43,303 bases of DNA from Planctomycetota bacterium. Lineage in GTDB: Bacteria > Planctomycetota > Planctomycetia > Planctomycetales > Planctomycetaceae. The notes below the pieces were generated by a model. That model was not told the origin of the DNA, searched no databases, and saw nothing but the letters and a program-made list of their open reading frames with translations. Each line of letters starts with the position of its first letter. The stretch's first letter is position 1. Location of the stretch: the NCBI GenBank assembly GCA_030836185.1, contig JAURQH010000041.1, positions 1-43,303 on the forward strand, in the 5' to 3' direction. The translations under genes were made by a program, and so were the position numbers. Positions 1 through 8,229 of the stretch are shown here, piece after piece.

Positions 1-1
1 C

Positions 2-163
2 TTGAAAGCGGGAGAGAATGAACGGCGTTTTCGTGCCATGATTTTCCTCGGTCAATTGAATCCTGAATGGGCTCCATTTTTACCGATCAAAACGCAAATA
101 TTCTCTCTTAACCCGTGGTCCAAATATTGGGGTCCACTTCATTACGTGCAGAAAGAATTTTGA
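2..163 (+). CDS. Possible 3' end of a gene entering from the left edge
   Basis: An open frame of 53 codons runs in from the left edge and stops at TGA 161-163. It reads like protein (for example WAPFLP and NPWSKYWGP), but I recognise no family. It overlaps the end of the minus-strand gene by 56 bases, which is unusual for two real convergent genes, so one of the two ends may be spurious. Only the upstream sequence outside this window can settle it. Confidence 0.25.
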   Translation: MKAGENERRFRAMIFLGQLNPEWAPFLPIKTQIFSLNPWSKYWGPLHYVQKEF

Positions 164-1226
164 TAAGCAGGCTTAAGCCCGGCTCTTGATCAAACAATTC
201 TGTCATCGGAATTGAAAATGTGAACAACTTATTTTTTGTGGAAGAAGTGGTTTTTTCAATCAGCTTGGCAACAAGGCTTTCGAACTGCTTTCGTTCATCG
301 ATTGAGAGTACTGTGAACGCAGCATTTGCCGGACTTCGTGTTGAGGATTGTCTCATGTTTTGTTTTATCATGAGACCATGCATGAATTGTTTATTGATCT
401 CCTTAATTTCATCTTTTTCTACCTCTATCGTGATCTGCATAAGCGTCTCATTGTTTAATCCACCCATTAGACTTTGGATTTTTGTGTTGTATGGCAGTTG
501 CCGAAAAAGATTCAGTTCCGATTGAAATAGACTTGGACATATTCGTCTAACTTGTCTTTTAACCCACCCTGCTGGGAGTGCTCGATCGGCTGCGAAGATG
601 AGATCATAAGAATGTTGACACTTTTTTAAATTCTTGATCAGTATGCTTTCGATAGATCGCTTCTCTATCATTTTAGTCAACAAACTTGATCGAGTGGCGA
701 TGAGAGTTCTGCGATCCACAAAATGGAAAACTTCTGGTAAATCGGGATTGGAAGAAACCTTCACTACCAAACCATCTTGTTTCGAGTTATTCATTTCTCC
801 AAATATTTCAGGATCAAATAGTTCATCTGGATTTATATTTTCTTCGAATGTAAAAACTAGAGTTATTGGAAATTCCCGTTTTTTCTCAGCAATACCGAAA
901 CTATCTATCAATGATTTTTCATAGAGAAACATCACACTTTCAAGTTTGGGGAAGACAGACGAAATTTCGTTATCCAATGAAAGTTCTAATCCACGGATTT
1001 TTGTGATTAAATCGGAACGCAAAAAACGGGAAGAATGGAAGATGAGAGCGGCAGAAATATCATCCGTGATAAAACTGAGATCGAGTCGGCCAGCACTGCT
1101 TTCTGTAGTTGTGAGATTTTCTTCAATTCGATTATTTTCAACCAATTCGGCATCAACTATTTCACTGACAGTGAAAATGCAGATCGATGTCGTTACCAAC
1201 AATGAAAGACGATTATTCAATTTCAT
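108..1226 (-). CDS. Exported protein of unknown function, A+T-rich
   Basis: I do not recognise a named family. The chosen ATG at 1226 gives 372 residues starting with a signal-peptide-like stretch (MKLNNRLSLLVTTSICIF), so the product is probably exported. The frame stays open upstream to a GTG at 1295 that overlaps the TGA of the Tat-signal gene as GTGA. That start would add 23 basic residues before the signal peptide and has no clear Shine-Dalgarno sequence, so I prefer 1226. The body (LDLSFITDDISAALIF and later VFHFVDRRTLIATRSS) resembles in layout the planctomycete exported proteins that open with 'D..Y.P.DA.A....P.R', but this is only an impression. The gene is rich in Asn, Ile and Lys and looks more A+T-rich than its right-hand neighbours. 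It probably shares a transcript with the short gene upstream. Confidence 0.6.
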   Translation of the reverse strand: MKLNNRLSLLVTTSICIFTVSEIVDAELVENNRIEENLTTTESSAGRLDLSFITDDISAALIFHSSRFLRSDLITKIRGLELSLDNEISSVFPKLESVMFLYEKSLIDSFGIAEKKREFPITLVFTFEENINPDELFDPEIFGEMNNSKQDGLVVKVSSNPDLPEVFHFVDRRTLIATRSSLLTKMIEKRSIESILIKNLKKCQHSYDLIFAADRALPAGWVKRQVRRICPSLFQSELNLFRQLPYNTKIQSLMGGLNNETLMQITIEVEKDEIKEINKQFMHGLMIKQNMRQSSTRSPANAAFTVLSIDERKQFESLVAKLIEKTTSSTKNKLFTFSIPMTELFDQEPGLSLLIKILSARNEVDPNIWTTG

Positions 1227-1291
1227 CACTTTAGCTTTCAATTTCCTCGAATAAGTTTTGTACCATTTTCTCAAACAAGAAATCCACGAAC

Positions 1292-1603
1292 TCACTTCGC
1301 TGTAAAGACAAATGGTGCTTCGCCATTCGCTAGTGGAACCGACTTCAACACCCGGCTGCGATATTGATGCCCGGCAATGTCACGCCGAATTTGTGTGAGA
1401 ACATCGCTCGTCAGATGTTCCGAAGGATACTTCTGACGAATGACATCAAGCAATAAATCCTCGGCTGGCTCGATCTTTTCTTTTGTAGGGGTCGATTCTG
1501 GCGTGGACTCTGTTTCTTCTCCAGTAGCGGTCCCAACTCCCACAGCGAGGGACGACAAGACGGCTCTGCGGGCAAATTCACGACGATCACAGGTTTCTGA
1601 CAT
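1292..1603 (-). CDS. Short Tat-signal protein of unknown function
   Basis: The product is 103 residues and starts with a twin-arginine motif (RREFARRAVLSSLAVGVG), so it is probably exported folded by the Tat system. A Thr/Pro/Glu-rich linker follows (about residues 28-45), then a small helical domain ending in VPLANGEAPFVFTAK. ATG 1603 is chosen because GAGGAG lies 8 bases upstream; a GTG at 1606 is an alternative. Short Tat proteins with this kind of 'NGE.P.FVF' ending recur in planctomycetes, often beside an enzyme they may accompany, but no such enzyme is next to this one. Its stop overlaps a possible GTG start of the downstream gene. Confidence 0.6.
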   Translation of the reverse strand: MSETCDRREFARRAVLSSLAVGVGTATGEETESTPESTPTKEKIEPAEDLLLDVIRQKYPSEHLTSDVLTQIRRDIAGHQYRSRVLKSVPLANGEAPFVFTAK

Positions 1604-1720
1604 CACGAATTCTCCTCGACAATCGGGTTCAGAACGATTTTATCACTGTCTCTAAGGGAATGCGCTGCTAATATGAAAGGGACGTTTTTTTCCTGTGATT
1701 CCTTATTCAATTGTGACTTC

Positions 1721-3028
1721 ATGTATCTGAAATTCGCGAAACGATTACTGTTGGAAGCCGATAAACGACACCTGCTCAAAGTCGCCTGGACAATGGGTTG
1801 GAAGGGAACGCGCTCCGTCCGCAAACACAAACAGCGATTGAAAAAGGGCGAATACTTCCCGCCGTTCTTGTATATCTCGGTGATCAATAGCTGTAATTTG
1901 CGCTGTCAGGGATGTTGGGTCGACGTGGCCGCCAAGCAGGAAATCATCGATCTTGATGCGATGAACAAACTGATCACCGAAGCCAAAGAGATGGGGAACG
2001 TCTTTTTCGGCATCGTGGGTGGTGAGCCGTTCATGCACCCCCAATTGTTAGAGATTCTGGAAGCCCACCCCGATTGTTATTTTCAGGTCTTCACTAACGG
2101 CCAATTTATTACCGACGAAAAAGCGAAGAAACTCCGTGAACTCGGCAACGTCACGCCGCTCATTTCGGTGGAAGGAAATGAGATCATCAGCGACGAACGC
2201 CGCGGTCGAGATGGAGTTTACTCCAAAACGATGGCCGGCATTCAAAATTGTCTCAACAATCACGTGATGACGGGAGTTTGTACGAGTGTCTGCAAAACTA
2301 ACATGGACGATTTGGTCACCGAAAAATGGCTCGACAACCTGATCGAGATGGGCGTCATGTACACATGGTTTCATGTGTATCGACCCATGGGACCGGACGC
2401 TTCTCCTGAACTTTGTTTGACTCCCGCCCAACAGTTGGAGTTACGGAAGTTCGTCGTCGAGATGCGAGCGAAGAAACCCATAGTCATCGTCGATGCCTAT
2501 TTTGACGGCGAAGGGAATGCACTTTGTCCCGCAGTGACCGGTATCAGCCATCACATTAACCCTTGGGGCGACATCGAACCTTGTCCCATCGTGCAGTTCT
2601 CTAAAGAGTCGATACACTCTTCCGAAGCCGACCCGCGACCGCTCAAAGAAAAGTTCATGCAGTCGGAATTCCTGAAAGACTTCCGCGATGTGGCCGGCGA
2701 TCATACTCGTGGTTGTATCGTGCTGGAACGCCCGGATGTCTTGAAAGCCTTGGTCGATAAACACTCGGCCAAAGATTCGACCGTCCGCAAAACTGCGATG
2801 GCGGAACTCGAAGCGATGCAAATTCGCACGTCGCAATTTAACCCGGCTGAGAAAATCCCGGAAAAGAGTTGGGCGTACCGCTTTGCCAAACGACACTGGT
2901 TCAGTGATTTCGGCGTCTATGACGGCAAAGATCACACCGACAAGGCGGCTCCCGATCTGGTACAACTCGACACCGGTACGGCAACACAGGAAGATGTCGC
3001 CAACCGGGAAGAGACACTGTCCGTCTGA
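1721..3028 (+). CDS. Radical SAM protein with SPASM-like C-terminus
   Basis: This is a radical S-adenosylmethionine enzyme. The cluster-binding motif CNLRCQGC is near the N-terminus (Cys 58, 62 and 65 from this start), followed by VGGEPFMHP, the usual SAM-binding 'GGEP' strand. Further Cys residues in CPAVTG, EPCPIVQ and TRGCIVL suggest an extra cluster of the SPASM type. ATG 1721 gives 435 residues and starts at the basic helix MYLKFAKRLLLEADK. An ATG at 1673 would add 16 residues; neither has a strong ribosome binding site. The substrate is unknown. It resembles HpnH only at the level of the superfamily. A permease gene follows 49 bases downstream on the same strand, so co-transcription is likely, but a functional link is unproven. 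Confidence 0.8.
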   Translation: MYLKFAKRLLLEADKRHLLKVAWTMGWKGTRSVRKHKQRLKKGEYFPPFLYISVINSCNLRCQGCWVDVAAKQEIIDLDAMNKLITEAKEMGNVFFGIVGGEPFMHPQLLEILEAHPDCYFQVFTNGQFITDEKAKKLRELGNVTPLISVEGNEIISDERRGRDGVYSKTMAGIQNCLNNHVMTGVCTSVCKTNMDDLVTEKWLDNLIEMGVMYTWFHVYRPMGPDASPELCLTPAQQLELRKFVVEMRAKKPIVIVDAYFDGEGNALCPAVTGISHHINPWGDIEPCPIVQFSKESIHSSEADPRPLKEKFMQSEFLKDFRDVAGDHTRGCIVLERPDVLKALVDKHSAKDSTVRKTAMAELEAMQIRTSQFNPAEKIPEKSWAYRFAKRHWFSDFGVYDGKDHTDKAAPDLVQLDTGTATQEDVANREETLSV

Positions 3029-3077
3029 AACAAATTAACCGCTTGATTCGTATCGGCGATTCGGTTCTCCTTGCTGC

Positions 3078-4373
3078 ATGAATCGATTTCTCTCTGACTA
3101 TGCGATGCCGCTCGTGCTGGTCCTGTTGTGTGCACTGTTCAGCGTGTTGACGATCAAAGAACAGACACCCACCGGCGAAACCGCTGCGCGGCAACTGGCA
3201 AAACGAGTCGAATCGGGACAACGCATTCTGATTGCCGCCGCGGACCGCGATGCCGAGTTCTTTCACTCTCTGAAATCGCAATTGGACACACAAGAGATCG
3301 CGTACGATGCGGTGATCGGAGAACCTCGGGAGGCCGCCCTGAAATTGAAGGAGCGATCAGACTCTCAGCAAGCACTCGATGTGATTGCCGTCGCCGGTGC
3401 GGCTTCCGACTGGCTCGTCTTCGCCGATCTGGAGATCGGTTATCCCGGCATTGGCCCGGCAGAGGTGATCATCCCGGAATCATATCGCTGGCCCGTGTTC
3501 CTTAATCGAGCCAATCTACTGAATATTGGCAGCCAAATTTCAATTATTGCCATCATGTCAATCGGTATGACGATGGTGATCATCACAGCGGGGATCGATT
3601 TGTCTGTCGGCAGCTTGATCGCGCTATCAGCAGTCATTTGTACGCTGTTTATTCAAAATATTGCCGGTGGTGAATCGGCCTCAACCGCAGGTATGTTGGT
3701 CGGTGTATGTCTGGCGATTGTTGGATGCGGATTGGTGGGAGCCTTCTCCGGCTCGATGGTGACGGTCTTTCGTGTCCCACCCTTCATCGTGACGCTGGCG
3801 ATGATGCTTGTCGCGAGTGGTTCTGCCTCGTTGCTGTCTCAAGGGAAATCGGTCTACAAGATACCGCCTTCGTTCACCTGGCTCGGTCGTGAAACGACTT
3901 TCCTCGGCTTACCAAACTCCGTCACTTTGATGCTGATCCTGTATGTGATCGCTCATATTGTCATGACACGGACTGTCCTTGGACGTTATCTATATGCCGT
4001 GGGCGGAAACTCCGAAGCGGCACGCCTCTCGGGTGTTCCCGTGAAACGAGTGATTCTGTTTGCCTATGTGATGTCTGGTTTACTGGCGGGCGTTGGTGGT
4101 GTCGTGATGGCATCCCAGCTCAAAAGCGGTTCGCCCACTTATGGCACAATGTATGAACTGTATGTCATCGCTGCGGTCGTCGTGGGAGGAACTTCACTCT
4201 CTGGTGGCGAAGGAAAAATTCTCGGCACGCTGACTGGTGCTTTCATCATCGCCGTGATTCAGAACGGTATGAACCTATGGAAGATCGAACCGTTCACACA
4301 AAAAGTCGTTTTGGGAATGGTCATCCTACTGGCTGTGCTGCTGGATACGCTTAAGCATCGACGCGCTTCCTGA
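3078..4373 (+). CDS. RbsC-type ABC transporter permease with an inserted domain
   Basis: The C-terminal 290 residues are a clear sugar-type (BPD_transp_2, RbsC-like) permease: ITAGIDLSVGSLIALSAV, the central FIVTLAMMLVASG helix, VGGTSLSGGEGKILGTLTG and IQNGMNLWKI are family landmarks. It would form the membrane channel of an importer for a sugar or related solute. It is unusual because about 110 residues (27-140) lie between the first helix and the next one. That segment contains an alpha/beta-looking stretch (ILIAAADRDAEFFHSLKSQL and VIAVAGAASDWLVF) that could sit outside the membrane. No ATPase (RbsA-like) or binding protein is adjacent, so its partners must be elsewhere. Its TGA (4371-4373) touches the opposing gene's stop codon with no gap. 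Confidence 0.85.
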   Translation: MNRFLSDYAMPLVLVLLCALFSVLTIKEQTPTGETAARQLAKRVESGQRILIAAADRDAEFFHSLKSQLDTQEIAYDAVIGEPREAALKLKERSDSQQALDVIAVAGAASDWLVFADLEIGYPGIGPAEVIIPESYRWPVFLNRANLLNIGSQISIIAIMSIGMTMVIITAGIDLSVGSLIALSAVICTLFIQNIAGGESASTAGMLVGVCLAIVGCGLVGAFSGSMVTVFRVPPFIVTLAMMLVASGSASLLSQGKSVYKIPPSFTWLGRETTFLGLPNSVTLMLILYVIAHIVMTRTVLGRYLYAVGGNSEAARLSGVPVKRVILFAYVMSGLLAGVGGVVMASQLKSGSPTYGTMYELYVIAAVVVGGTSLSGGEGKILGTLTGAFIIAVIQNGMNLWKIEPFTQKVVLGMVILLAVLLDTLKHRRAS

Positions 4374-7349
4374 CTAATCCACGAACACATATTCGTTCAG
4401 ATTGAGCATCAGGCGGCAGGTGTGCGTTCTGCCGTTCTCTTTGGCGTAAGCAACGAGTGCATTCAGTTCAGCATCAGTCGGTGGTCGGGAAAGAGCCAGC
4501 CAAAAGCCTCGTGTGATTTGATCGCGCAAGTCATCCGCTTCAGCTTTGAGTCGTTGAGCAAATTGTTCTGACATCGCTACCATAAATTTGTTGTTGAGCA
4601 GCGATAGAGCCTGGAGCGGGGTGATGGTTTGGTTCCGTTTGGGAACCTGCATCGAAGGGTCGGCACAATCAAGCGTCGTCATGAAGGGTTGTTGTTGCGA
4701 GCGTACAGCGAATCGATAGACAGAACGACGATGCGACTTCGGATCGAGAGGATCGTGCAAGTGATATTGATAGTGGGGCGAGTGTTGCGGCTTCTCGATC
4801 ACAAAGTCCTGAAAGCCGGGACCGTACATTTCCAAATTGAGTCTTCCACTCACTGCTAGCACGGCATCACGAATGGCTTCTGCGTCGAGACGTTGTCGCG
4901 AGAACTTCCAGTAATATTGATTCCCGGCATCAAGCTCGTGATTGGTGGAAACATCGACCGAAGATTGCCGATAGGTGGCACTGTTGCAGATCAGACGGTG
5001 CAGGTCTTTAATCGATTGACCGTTGTCTCGGAAGCGGCTGGCCAACCAGTCGAGTAATTCGGGATGCGTGGGTGACTGTCCCATACGACCAAAGTCATTG
5101 GGCGAGTCGACAATGCCGCGTCCAAAGTGATACAACCAGACACGATTCACAATCGACCGCCAGGTGAGAGGATGATCGTTATCGGCGATCCATTCAGCCA
5201 ATCGTTTGCGCCGTTCGCCTTCGGTCAGTTCGTCCCCCTCTTCAAACAAGCCGTTGACATGGTCGAATGCCTCGATGGCAGATGGCGACATCACATCGCC
5301 GGGTGTGGCAATGTTGCCGCGGTGTAGCAAGCGAATTTCGCGAGGAGTCCCGTCAGTTGGCTTGAAGTTTCCCTGCGGCTTAAATTTTGTCGCTGCTGCG
5401 TAGACAAGTTTTGGTTTGGGCATTTCGTTGATCTGAGTGCTGACTTGTTCCAAGTTAGCCAACAATTGAACGCGATGTGTCCATTGTTCGTCAGTCAGAG
5501 CAGAACGGGTCAGTTGTTGTTGACGACTCAGTAATTTCTTGTGCTGCTCAGTAGCATCGCCAGATTGTTTCTTGCCAACGTATAATCCATCGACCAAATT
5601 GGTTTTCTGCCAGCGAACGGGGGCTTCGATGGAATCAAGTGCGGTAACTGTCTTCCCCAACGCAAGATTGTTTCCAGCGGCATCAATCGCCTCTAACTCG
5701 GCGACTGCCAGAATGTAATCGTTCTTGCGTTCGGCGAGTTGAGTAGCCGTAAGCCGAATATAGCGAATTGTCTGTTGATTGGCGGCGAAGACCAGCGGAT
5801 CGGTGCCGGGATTGGGGACGTTTTCGGTTGTTCGGTCAGCGAGTAGAATCACCTCATTCGCGAAATCTGCGGTGAGGCATCCCTCCAGTTTGAATCGGAC
5901 CGGAAATCCGAAGCCGGCTCCGATGTTGGCGTAATTATCTTCACACCCTGCCAATAGAATTTTGTCGAGAGCGACCGGCTCCCCTAAATCGACTTGCACC
6001 CATTTGACGACATTCGACGTTTGGACAATCTGACTGTGATAGCCGTACTCCGGTTGACTGACACCGGCCGATGCCTGATCAGAAAGTGATTTCAATTGCT
6101 GTGCAACGACGGCAAGCTCTTTCCCTTTGTTCTTATTGATCACTTCGGCAAGTTGTTGTTTCTCTGCTTCCAAAGTTTCCTGTCGGGCGAGTAACTTTGT
6201 TCGTTGTTCCTGCAATTCGGGATCATCATAGTACCAGCGGTCAGCCCGATCAATGGCTGAAAAAACAGCCTGCAAACTGTAATAATCTTCCATCGAAAAC
6301 GGGTCGAATTTATGATCATGACAGCGAGCACAGCCGATGGTCACACTGTTGAATGTCTCCATCACTGTGCGAACCATATCGTCTCGGTCGAGATTACGGG
6401 CAATCTTACCGTCCAGTTTTGATTCGGGAACTTCCACATGGCTGATGTAATCCCACGGCCCCGATGCGAGAAGCCCAGTCGCAACAATTCCCTCGCCACC
6501 TGTTGACTCCATCACGTCGCCGGAAATCTGTTCCTTAACGAACTGGCCATACGGCTTGTCGTCATTGAAAGCGCGAATGACATAATCGCGGTAAGGCCAT
6601 GCGTTGGGCCGCAGTTTGTCTTTGTCGTAGCCGTGCGTGTCGCCGTAATGGACGACATCCAACCAATGCCGGGCCCAGCGTTCGCCGTACTGGGATGAAT
6701 CGAGATATCGATCCACCAGTTTCTCGTAAGCCTGCGGATCCGTATCTCTAATGAACTGTTCGACTTCCTCAGGAGTGGGTGGTAAGCCTATGAGATCATA
6801 TTTCAGACGACGAATCAGTGTTCGTCGGTCCGCTTGCGGAGACGGCGTTAAGCCGCGCTCGTTCAGTTTTGAGAGAACAAATGCATCAATGGGGTTCCGA
6901 ACTCGGTCGCGGTTAGTCTGTTCGAGCTCTGGTACTTTGGGAGACTTCAGTGGACGGAGTGACCACCAAGTTGCCTCAGCCGGATCCAATACGACTTGTT
7001 TGGGCCACGGGAGTTCCTGTTTCACCCATTCGGTGAGCAACGCGACTTCTTCGACGGTCAGCTTGTCGCCTGTTTTCGGCATCTTCGGCTTGTCGCCCGA
7101 AACATAATCGATAATCAGACTCAAGTCAGGATCACCCGGCGTGACGGTCAAACCACTTTCACCACCAGCGACAAGGGATTCGCGAGTCGTGAGATCAAGT
7201 CCTCCCTTTTTCTGTGTCGGGTTATGACACGCGAGGCATTTCTCGGTGAGGAGAGGAGCAATCTGCTTTTGAAAATCAATGGGTGCTGCGGCGCACCACG
7301 ACCCCAAAATCAATGACCAGAAGAATGTCACATAAACGAGGTGCTTCAT
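4374..7349 (-). CDS. PSCyt1 / DUF1549 / DUF1553 planctomycete cytochrome-type protein
   Basis: A typical large planctomycete exported protein. After a signal peptide (MKHLVYVTFFWSLILGSW) comes a PSCyt1 domain with one haem c motif, CLACH (Cys 38, Cys 41 and His 42 from this start), then DUF1549 (WWSLRPL, RNPIDAFVL, GERWARHWLDVVHYGDT, GCARCHDHKFDP) and C-terminal DUF1553 (NRVWLYHFGRGIV, PTHPELLDWLA, NEYVFVD). Between them, around residues 440-590, lies a discoidin-like beta-rich insert (WVQVDLGEPVALDKILL, QTIRYIRLTATQLAE). The biochemical role of the family is unknown; it is thought to act at the cell surface in polymer use. ATG 7349 is preferred over the GTG at 7376 because it starts the signal peptide. 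The DUF1501 gene that often follows in planctomycetes is absent. Confidence 0.9.
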   Translation of the reverse strand: MKHLVYVTFFWSLILGSWCAAAPIDFQKQIAPLLTEKCLACHNPTQKKGGLDLTTRESLVAGGESGLTVTPGDPDLSLIIDYVSGDKPKMPKTGDKLTVEEVALLTEWVKQELPWPKQVVLDPAEATWWSLRPLKSPKVPELEQTNRDRVRNPIDAFVLSKLNERGLTPSPQADRRTLIRRLKYDLIGLPPTPEEVEQFIRDTDPQAYEKLVDRYLDSSQYGERWARHWLDVVHYGDTHGYDKDKLRPNAWPYRDYVIRAFNDDKPYGQFVKEQISGDVMESTGGEGIVATGLLASGPWDYISHVEVPESKLDGKIARNLDRDDMVRTVMETFNSVTIGCARCHDHKFDPFSMEDYYSLQAVFSAIDRADRWYYDDPELQEQRTKLLARQETLEAEKQQLAEVINKNKGKELAVVAQQLKSLSDQASAGVSQPEYGYHSQIVQTSNVVKWVQVDLGEPVALDKILLAGCEDNYANIGAGFGFPVRFKLEGCLTADFANEVILLADRTTENVPNPGTDPLVFAANQQTIRYIRLTATQLAERKNDYILAVAELEAIDAAGNNLALGKTVTALDSIEAPVRWQKTNLVDGLYVGKKQSGDATEQHKKLLSRQQQLTRSALTDEQWTHRVQLLANLEQVSTQINEMPKPKLVYAAATKFKPQGNFKPTDGTPREIRLLHRGNIATPGDVMSPSAIEAFDHVNGLFEEGDELTEGERRKRLAEWIADNDHPLTWRSIVNRVWLYHFGRGIVDSPNDFGRMGQSPTHPELLDWLASRFRDNGQSIKDLHRLICNSATYRQSSVDVSTNHELDAGNQYYWKFSRQRLDAEAIRDAVLAVSGRLNLEMYGPGFQDFVIEKPQHSPHYQYHLHDPLDPKSHRRSVYRFAVRSQQQPFMTTLDCADPSMQVPKRNQTITPLQALSLLNNKFMVAMSEQFAQRLKAEADDLRDQITRGFWLALSRPPTDAELNALVAYAKENGRTHTCRLMLNLNEYVFVD

Positions 7350-7423
7350 GGAGTTCGCCAACGGTTTCTGAATCACAATTCGGATGGTTCCAGTTTACCG
7401 CAAGCGAGAGGAAGTATCGATGT

Positions 7424-8200
7424 TTATTCGCTAATTCGTCTAATCGAGATCGTGTCCACATTTTCGAGCGACTTCGTCTGCTCAGTCGATAGAGACAGTG
7501 TCACAAAACCCTTTGCCGGGTATTTAGCGGATGTAAATGGACCAGACACTTTCCACCGCACATAAGTCACAGAAACAGCTTCCATAATTTTTTGTGGTGG
7601 GTTTGTCGAAGCATCCCAGACATCGACTTGTTGTCCCGGTTCCACCGGATCAGATTGTTCGACCATGATTTGCTTCAATTCGCGATAGTCGTCGGGATTA
7701 TCCAGCAACTCGGGTGCGTTCACGTTCAATCGCATTAATTTCCAGTGACCTTCGTCTTGTTCATAGAGAACTGTCATGACGCCCGTACCTTGGGAAAAGT
7801 CTGCTTCACAGACCGCTGTCGCAATGATACGACCTTCTTGTGGAACAAATTGGCTCTCTCTGATTCGATGATCTTGAAGAGTCCCCAAACGCAAATTGAT
7901 TTTGTCACAATAGTTGCGAAACTCGTCCAGGGAGACCGCTTGTTGGAGTTTCGAGGAAGAGGATGCGTAGATATCGTCAACTTTCCCGTCTGATATCGAT
8001 TGGAAATGATCAATGATCGCTGATGAAATCTCAGTCGAATAGATTGCGATATCGATATGGAGGGGTGGCTCTGTTGATGATGTTTGTTTTTGAGTTGTTG
8101 TTGATTCCTCCGAACAACCTGCGATTGATAAGCATATTACCATCAATGTGAAAACGAAGATGGCTTGAACGGGATTGATTGTGCGTTGAAATTCCACCAC
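7424..8200 (-). CDS. Lipoprotein of unknown function
   Basis: The 258-residue product has a signal peptide ending in the lipobox SIAGC (Cys 29), so it is probably a lipid-anchored envelope protein. A helical segment (HFQSISDGKVDDIYASSSSK) followed by beta-rich sequence (EGRIIATAVCEADFSQGTGV, GHWKLMRLNV) resembles the NTF2-like/DUF3887 type of fold, a weak resemblance only. The C-terminal part after about residue 170 is a second beta-rich module. The GTG start at 8200 is supported by GGAAGG about 6 bases upstream. It lies just downstream of mqnE on the same strand (29-base gap) and may be transcribed with it, without an obvious functional tie. Confidence 0.7.
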   Translation of the reverse strand: MVEFQRTINPVQAIFVFTLMVICLSIAGCSEESTTTQKQTSSTEPPLHIDIAIYSTEISSAIIDHFQSISDGKVDDIYASSSSKLQQAVSLDEFRNYCDKINLRLGTLQDHRIRESQFVPQEGRIIATAVCEADFSQGTGVMTVLYEQDEGHWKLMRLNVNAPELLDNPDDYRELKQIMVEQSDPVEPGQQVDVWDASTNPPQKIMEAVSVTYVRWKVSGPFTSAKYPAKGFVTLSLSTEQTKSLENVDTISIRRISE

Positions 8201-8229
8201 GGTAACCTTCCGTCACAAAATTTGAGACA

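Noticed and set aside
2441-2965. A 174-codon minus-strand open frame opposite the radical SAM gene
   Set aside because: Antisense shadow of a well-supported gene.
1721-3028. HpnH hopanoid radical SAM protein
   Set aside because: The cluster motif context (ISVINSCNLRCQGCW) and the C-terminus differ from HpnH, and it is far from the cyclase gene.
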